Positions 60,001 through 64,000 of a DNA stretch of 64,000 nucleotides are shown here, in pieces. The translations under genes and the position numbers were made by a program. The notes under the pieces are model-generated. The model was not told the origin of the DNA. It saw nothing but the letters and a program-made list of their open reading frames with translations, and made no database searches. The stretch is from Streptococcus hillyeri (lineage in GTDB: Bacteria; Bacillota; Bacilli; Lactobacillales; Streptococcaceae). Each line of letters opens with the position of its first letter. The first letter of the stretch is position 1. The stretch covers positions 1 through 64,000 of the forward strand of contig NZ_RCVM01000007.1 of the NCBI RefSeq assembly GCF_003686955.1, read 5' to 3'.

Positions 60001-60717
60001 GCCGATGGAACCTTTAATTATTCGAAATTAGCTTATGGTGAATATGAAGTTTGGGAAACGGCTGTTTCAAATCCTAACTATATCCTACCAAATAAGGCTG
60101 TGGCTACTTTTAAAGTCAATGCAGAAGGCCGCATTATTGATGTGACACCAGAGGATAACGTGATTCGAAACTCGGTTAGTTCAAAATTGAAGATTATTAA
60201 ACAGGATGCGGATGATACGAAAGTCAAATTGAAAGAGGCAGTATTTGAACTTTATAAATTAGGTGTGACTGGAGAAGAAAAGAGTCTTTCGAAAGAAGAG
60301 TTTGAAAAATTATCTGCTGATGAACAGAAAGGGTACATTTATTCTATTCAAAAAGGCGGAATTACTACGACGAAATGGACGACAAACAATAATGGTGAAG
60401 TCGTCATTGAAGGTTTAGTGGACGGTGTTTACGTTCTTAAGGAAGCCAAGGCGCCGAAGGGCTACGGTATCCGTAAGGAAACAATGGGACCAATTATCAT
60501 TGAAAATGGGAAGGTGAGAGATAGCCCGGAAAATGAGAGCAACGATATTTTTAAGATTAAATATAATGAATCAGATAGCGCAAAGAATACAATGACAGTT
60601 CATAACAGGAAGTTAAGTTACCCATCAACGGGTGGATTAGGAATTTCTGTCTTTATGATGATAGGTGGTTTCCTGATGTTTGGGTCTGTTTTTTGGTATC
60701 GGAAGCGATATCTATAA
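57076..60717 (+). CDS. rrgA: Pilus tip adhesin, RrgA-like but lacking the vWFA domain
   Basis: This is a 1213-residue sortase-anchored protein. Its start (RKLRKIFHKAVACLCCLSQL) and first 200 residues align with pneumococcal RrgA as I recall it: SpaA domain ending GTYILTETQSPVGYHP, then EGTLSKKIYKVNDL and YGIELTVSGET. RrgA continues into a von Willebrand A domain; here the text jumps after residue about 207 to EEGVITDPIGEMIELQLG and rejoins RrgA through NGRTTLHPKG and RDFPIP. Then come Cna-B modules (GQYRVKEIVSPPGY, GIYYIEETKAPSGY), a segment at 590-920 with GDYFKVKLSENL and THTLTYTFTNYV like MSCRAMM N2/N3 ligand domains, two more Cna-B modules (GVYVLKEAKAPKGY) and a YPSTG anchor (1182-1186). 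Ribosome site AGGAG precedes ATG 57076; an upstream ATG at 57049 is also possible. Confidence 0.85.
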   Translation: MRKLRKIFHKAVACLCCLSQLTVFSTTLTSAEVSPANPSTGKIVVRETSDSGTILQEAIFTLTNQKDGAIVSQKTDSQTGDITFTDLVPGTYILTETQSPVGYHPSKKQWLVNVKENGETIVSGDGVTEREEVLSPNYPQEGVYEDDKTKYNFIPVDGSQIGEQHKAWNPEPSERIIDEGTLSKKIYKVNDLEENSYGIELTVSGETTESEKTTIEEGVITDPIGEMIELQLGKDGLFDSTDYTLKGSDGSYLENGQAIGGPQKDGGVLKQAQVSYDDETKTLRVTGLTLGTDEQITLTYNIHLNPQFTSHTLYSTNGRTTLHPKGVESEIVRDFPIPQICDFSIYKNLNIREYPEITVPKERKLGKIEFRKYAFDTSVNDQGQLLENNKKLYLEGGQFELWKLNPITGHYEKDNNHKIEISAAKTGKFVFDKISPGQYRVKEIVSPPGYKDTHGAFVAEFTYTEAAEFENVTPTTKEIKNVIGGDGKVELTKMSRENGVEDILPGATFVIKDSKGNILDTQKSDNTGRLTFSELPYGIYYIEETKAPSGYERDKEPLRIYVGPDFDVPKNAVGKDVGDKVHATSGSIKSYDFNNDELIHKEVIPGQAGYLRINSEFTFDVTAINKEIKPGDYFKVKLSENLSIGGLTPDEQVVDLDIVSSAGVVAKGKYDKTTHTLTYTFTNYVENYILSKAGTSLTAYIDKKVVTDNRKVLISRSVLKKGVEKDTVSATFSVVYKGYARIKAKNYNQHSIGYHQTMLPSMGSLVTKVDEEKNKYTAYVYYNVNGDSIAYPRLNLIDTGDTINPITETTRVRIYRVNAGAMKPSFGYYEDADGNPLTGPNGRMIGEKVYDGFPKERQILLETSRYLYRHAYIVKVDGDFSDNPGNIKIEAYGDGLSYNGYRYSNRVNAYVVLNSNSSEAEGEVGLKIINKPNQITFTKTGLDDKPLPGAKFELRKKNENGHFDKVEGSERTSAGADGTFNYSKLAYGEYEVWETAVSNPNYILPNKAVATFKVNAEGRIIDVTPEDNVIRNSVSSKLKIIKQDADDTKVKLKEAVFELYKLGVTGEEKSLSKEEFEKLSADEQKGYIYSIQKGGITTTKWTTNNNGEVVIEGLVDGVYVLKEAKAPKGYGIRKETMGPIIIENGKVRDSPENESNDIFKIKYNESDSAKNTMTVHNRKLSYPSTGGLGISVFMMIGGFLMFGSVFWYRKRYL

Positions 60718-60816
60718 AATATAGCCTGCTATTTGAAAGGGGGAATGCTTATCGCTTTTAACTGTTTAAAGAAAAGTAGTAGCATAAAAAATTATATAAA
60801 GAAGGAAAGAGGAATA

Positions 60817-62802
60817 ATGGTAAAAAAATTAATAAAAATCTTAGCCCTAGTGGCTTTGTTATTCAGTTATCTTGTACCAGTCGTACAGGTTGTGAGGGCG
60901 GAAGAGGCAAAAACAACGAATGTAACGATTCATAAAATCAAGTTGGATAATTTGGCGAAGTGGAAAATGTTGAAACCACAGGAGGATGGAACATATGTAG
61001 GTGATGATGGAAGTATTTATAATGGCAATAAGCTTCAAAATATTGACCAGTATTTTGGCGCTGGTGCAGAAGAACTATCAGGTGTAACATTTACATATTG
61101 GTTAGTAAAAAATCGTACTCAATATGAAAAAATGGTAAAAAATCCTGGTCAATACGATACTGTTGAGAAAGTTAAGCAGGAATTGCAAGAAGAAGGTTTG
61201 GAAACACAGCCAACAGGACAATCGGGAGTTGAAGTCGAATTATTGCCTGGCTTATACTGGGTTGTTGAAAACTTTGGATCTTACATTGGACCGAATGGTG
61301 AAACATTATCTGATTCGGCAGCAGTTCCCTTTGGATTAGAGTTACCAGCTTTTAACAAAGATGGTAATCCGATTGAAAATCTCCACGTTTATCCCAAAAA
61401 TACTATTACAAAACCAAAAATTGATAAAGACTTTAAAGGGAAGGCTAACGCAGAAAAACCGAACAAGGACAAAGAATTAAGAAGTCAAACGGTTGGTGAT
61501 ATAGTAGCGTATGATATTGAAACCCTTATTCCTGTTGGTACACGATATGCGACATCTAAATGGTCTGATCAAATGACGGAAGGTTTGACTTTAAATAAAG
61601 ATAGTTTTGAAGTGTCAATTGGCGGAGGTCCAGTTAGTAAAACAGATTATAAGTTGACTACAACAGAGACTGGTTTTGAATTGGAGCTTACTAAAGAGGG
61701 ATTAAATAAAGTCAATGGTCAAGTTAAAGAAACTAAGATTAAAATCTCTTACTCGGCTACTGTCAATAAAAAGGTCATTGTAGATATTCCAGAAAGTAAT
61801 GATGTGACTTTCCACTACGGAAATAATCCAGCACATGGAAATTCACCTATTCCTACTAAACCAAATAATAAACAGATTATAGTTGAAAAACAATTTAGTG
61901 ATGGGAAATTCCCAGAAGATGTTGACGTACAAGTTACATTATATAATGCTCAAACAGGCAAAGCAGTAGAGCCGCGACAAGTAGCTACATTGACTAAACA
62001 GCAACCAACTCATACATTTATTGGACTTGATAACGATACAGAGTATAAGGTTATTGAAACAAATCTATCAGGCTATTCAGCAGAATATAAAAAAGTAAAC
62101 CAGAATGGTCAAATTATTATTGTTAACTGGAAAGACAATAATCCACCGCCATTAACTCCAGAAGAACCTAAAATAGTGACAGGTGGTCAACGTTTTAGAA
62201 AAGTTGATAAGGTACATGATAATAAGGCTTTAAAAGGTGCTGAATTTGTTGTTAAAAATAAAGCAGGGAAATATTTAGCGCGTAAAGACGCTACTAAACG
62301 TAATGAAGATCAGAACCAATATGATGATGCAGAGAAGAAATATCAAGATTTAGTTAAAGTTGCTAGTACTTCTAATGGTCAGGAACTTATGGCAGCTAAG
62401 GAAGCGCGTGATAATGCCTATAAGACAGCTAAGTCAGAATGGAAATGGGTTGAACAAGAAAAAGATGCCTATATTTTTATCTCAGGTGAGAATGGCTATT
62501 TCCATGTTTCAGGTTTGGTATATGAAGCGTATGAATTAGTGGAAATAAAGGCACCAACTGGCTATGCTAAATTAATTACTCCTATTTCATTTGTAGTAGG
62601 TCCGGGATCTATGGACGGTGTAGAAATAGAGTCTCCTGAGAAACTTGATATTAGATTAAAGATTATTGACAACAAAAAAATCACTATCCCACAAACAGGT
62701 GGTATTGGTACAATTATCTTTGCTGTAGGTGGTGCTGCGATTATGGCTGCTGCACTTTACGCTTATTTCAAAAACAACAAGGATGAGGATCAACTTGCAT
62801 AA
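60817..62802 (+). CDS. rrgB: Pilus backbone (major) pilin, RrgB-like
   Basis: This 661-residue major pilin is polymerised by class C sortases. The signal peptide ends near VVRAEE. The pilin motif is NLHVYPKNTI with Lys194 as the crosslinking residue, followed by TKPKIDKDFKGKAN, VPESNDVTFHYGNNP-like sequence and a final SpaA domain with E-box YEAYELVEIKAPTGYAKL. The sorting signal is IPQTG (624-628), then a helix and the tail NNKDEDQLA, matching pneumococcal RrgB from memory. The D3 domain (VTLYNAQTGKAVEPRQVATL) and a helical insertion near 505-550 (QYDDAEKKYQDLVKVAS) also fit. AAGAGG precedes the ATG at 60817; it lies 99 bp after the tip gene with no terminator. Confidence 0.93.
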   Translation: MVKKLIKILALVALLFSYLVPVVQVVRAEEAKTTNVTIHKIKLDNLAKWKMLKPQEDGTYVGDDGSIYNGNKLQNIDQYFGAGAEELSGVTFTYWLVKNRTQYEKMVKNPGQYDTVEKVKQELQEEGLETQPTGQSGVEVELLPGLYWVVENFGSYIGPNGETLSDSAAVPFGLELPAFNKDGNPIENLHVYPKNTITKPKIDKDFKGKANAEKPNKDKELRSQTVGDIVAYDIETLIPVGTRYATSKWSDQMTEGLTLNKDSFEVSIGGGPVSKTDYKLTTTETGFELELTKEGLNKVNGQVKETKIKISYSATVNKKVIVDIPESNDVTFHYGNNPAHGNSPIPTKPNNKQIIVEKQFSDGKFPEDVDVQVTLYNAQTGKAVEPRQVATLTKQQPTHTFIGLDNDTEYKVIETNLSGYSAEYKKVNQNGQIIIVNWKDNNPPPLTPEEPKIVTGGQRFRKVDKVHDNKALKGAEFVVKNKAGKYLARKDATKRNEDQNQYDDAEKKYQDLVKVASTSNGQELMAAKEARDNAYKTAKSEWKWVEQEKDAYIFISGENGYFHVSGLVYEAYELVEIKAPTGYAKLITPISFVVGPGSMDGVEIESPEKLDIRLKIIDNKKITIPQTGGIGTIIFAVGGAAIMAAALYAYFKNNKDEDQLA

Positions 62803-62826
62803 GTAAGAGAGAGAAAGGAGCCATTG

Positions 62827-64000
62827 ATGACATTACAGAAATTGATTAGTCGTATCTTCTTTGCTATGGCTCTGTGTTTTTCTCTTGTATGGGGCACCAC
62901 TGCTGTCCATGCGCAAGAAGATCACACCTTGGTCTTGCGATTGGAAAACTATCAGGAGGTGGTAGCAAAACTGCCATCTCCTGATGGTCACCGGTTGCAG
63001 GTCTGGAAGTTGGATGATTCTTATTCGCATGAGAATCGTGTGCAAATCGTGAGGGATTTGCATACATGGGATGAAGCTCAGCTTTCGTCATTTAAAACGG
63101 CATCGTTTGAGATGATTTTCGGTGACAACGAGATTCAAGTGCCACATGTGCCTAATGGGCTTTATTATGTGCGGTCTATTCTTAAGACAGAGGCGGTTTC
63201 TTATCCATCAGAATTTCTGTTTGAGATGACAGATCAAACGGTCCAGCCTTTGGTTATCGTGGCTAAGAAGTCTGATACGATTACGACAGCGGTGAAGCTG
63301 ATTAAGGTGGATCAAGATGGCAAGCCTTTGGCTGGTGTTGGGTTTACCTTAGTTTCTCTCGCAGAGGATGGTTCGGAAAAAGCGGTGCCTTTGATCGGGG
63401 AGTATCGTTACAGTGCTTCTGGTCAAGCTGGTCGAGTGCTTTATACGAATAAAAAGGGTGAGATTTCTGTGACTAATCTGCCTCTTGGAACTTATCGTTT
63501 CAAGGAGGTTGAGCCACTAGCGGGTTACGAAGTCACAAAAGGTGATACTGACTTTAAAGTACTTGGTAGTAAGCTAGTGACGGTTACGGTTGTCAATAAG
63601 AAATTGCCACGTGGAAATGCTGAGTTTATGAAGGTAGATGGTCGTACCAACCATTCCCTTCAAGGGGCTATTTTCAAAGTCATGACAGAAGATAAAGGGC
63701 AGTACACGCCAGTTCTTCAAGATGGCAAGGAAGTGGTTGTCACCTCAGAGAAAAATGGCCGTTTCCGTGTGGAAGGCTTAGAGTATGGGGACTATTACCT
63801 GTGGGAGATTCAATCGCCAAAAGGGTACGTTCAACTGGCTTCTCCTGTTGCCTTTACTGTCGGAAAGGAAGAGGCAAAAGAGGTGGTTACTGTGGTCAAA
63901 AATAACAAACGTCCACCGCTTGATGTGCCTGACACAGGGGAAGAAACCTTGTACGTCTTGATGGGATTAGCAGCTCTGCTATTTGGTAGTGGCTACTATC
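62827..64000 (+). CDS. rrgC: Pilus base (anchor) pilin, RrgC-like, cut by the window end
   Basis: The frame opens at ATG 62827 behind GAAAGGAG and remains open to the end of the window: 391 codons are visible. The signal peptide is MTLQKLISRIFFAMALCFSLVWGTTAVHAQ. The mature part DHTLVLRLENYQEVVAKLPS is followed by LRxQVWKLDDSYS-like sequence, two SpaA-type domains (GTYRFKEVEPLAGY and GDYYLWEIQSPKGY) and the sorting motif VPDTG (367-371) with the membrane helix just entering. The sequence is very close to pneumococcal RrgC as I remember it, the protein that attaches the pilus to peptidoglycan through housekeeping sortase. Only the last few residues of the tail are missing. Class C sortase genes should follow. 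Confidence 0.93.
   Translation, partial: MTLQKLISRIFFAMALCFSLVWGTTAVHAQEDHTLVLRLENYQEVVAKLPSPDGHRLQVWKLDDSYSHENRVQIVRDLHTWDEAQLSSFKTASFEMIFGDNEIQVPHVPNGLYYVRSILKTEAVSYPSEFLFEMTDQTVQPLVIVAKKSDTITTAVKLIKVDQDGKPLAGVGFTLVSLAEDGSEKAVPLIGEYRYSASGQAGRVLYTNKKGEISVTNLPLGTYRFKEVEPLAGYEVTKGDTDFKVLGSKLVTVTVVNKKLPRGNAEFMKVDGRTNHSLQGAIFKVMTEDKGQYTPVLQDGKEVVVTSEKNGRFRVEGLEYGDYYLWEIQSPKGYVQLASPVAFTVGKEEAKEVVTVVKNNKRPPLDVPDTGEETLYVLMGLAALLFGSGYY

Overview
This window is chromosomal DNA from a Streptococcus. It has low GC, strong AGGAGG-type ribosome binding sites and short intergenic terminators. RecG, IlvB, IlvN, RpmB, FakA and UppP all read as streptococcal versions, and a fused glutamine permease and a sortase-anchored pilus locus fit the same genus. 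I do not assign a species. From memory, the order rpmB - asp23 - fakA - ilvBNC - ilvA - glnQ - glnPH - uppP - pilus genes resembles the S. pneumoniae chromosome around its rlrA pilus islet, but the proteins are not pneumococcal alleles.

Layout. 1-1374: end of an IS30-type transposase, a tRNA-Leu(AAG) gene and an orphan amino-acid-binding lipoprotein. 1389-5641: recG and an ABC exporter-like pair. 5663-11824: a LacI-controlled oligosaccharide locus (regulator, two permeases, binding lipoprotein, intracellular GH32 hydrolase) like the pneumococcal sus/fus locus; it has no ATPase of its own. 11884-13337: pepC. 13357-18331: an unusual membrane operon with an ABC pair, three tandem paralogous membrane-anchored proteins, two small multi-TM proteins and an HTH regulator. 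18344-31613: metabolic genes, namely three aldo/keto reductases, asparaginase, a HAD phosphatase fused to a MazG-like domain, an AlaT-like aminotransferase, a Na/Pi transporter, nagA, a MerR-controlled aldo/keto reductase and dxs-like group, and fba. 31870-37781: a giant thioester/Cna-B surface adhesin with near-identical internal repeats. 37990-42056: amino acid permease, rpmB, asp23, fakA. 42197-48914: the branched-chain amino acid cluster ilvBNC and ilvA, with an S41 peptidase between ilvC and ilvA. Intergenic repeats of one family flank ilvBNC. 48963-53191: a candidate small RNA, an SPFH protein, three small proteins and glutamine transport. 53456-56281: a DUF2207 protein and uppP. 57076-64000: pilus genes for tip, backbone and base, the last cut by the window end. 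Sortases are expected just beyond.

How the genes work together. The locus links carbohydrate uptake and nitrogen and branched-chain amino acid supply with envelope functions: lipid carrier recycling, pilus assembly and a covalent adhesin. Visible regulation includes paired perfect LacI operators, two MerR-type promoters with 19-bp spacers, a CodY-like box downstream of the ilvB promoter, and overlapping divergent promoters between asparaginase and the HAD gene.

The most interesting part is the pilus tip gene. Its flanks match RrgA-type tip adhesins, but the von Willebrand A domain is missing exactly where it should be, and a different adhesin module (MSCRAMM N2/N3-like) sits further along the same protein.
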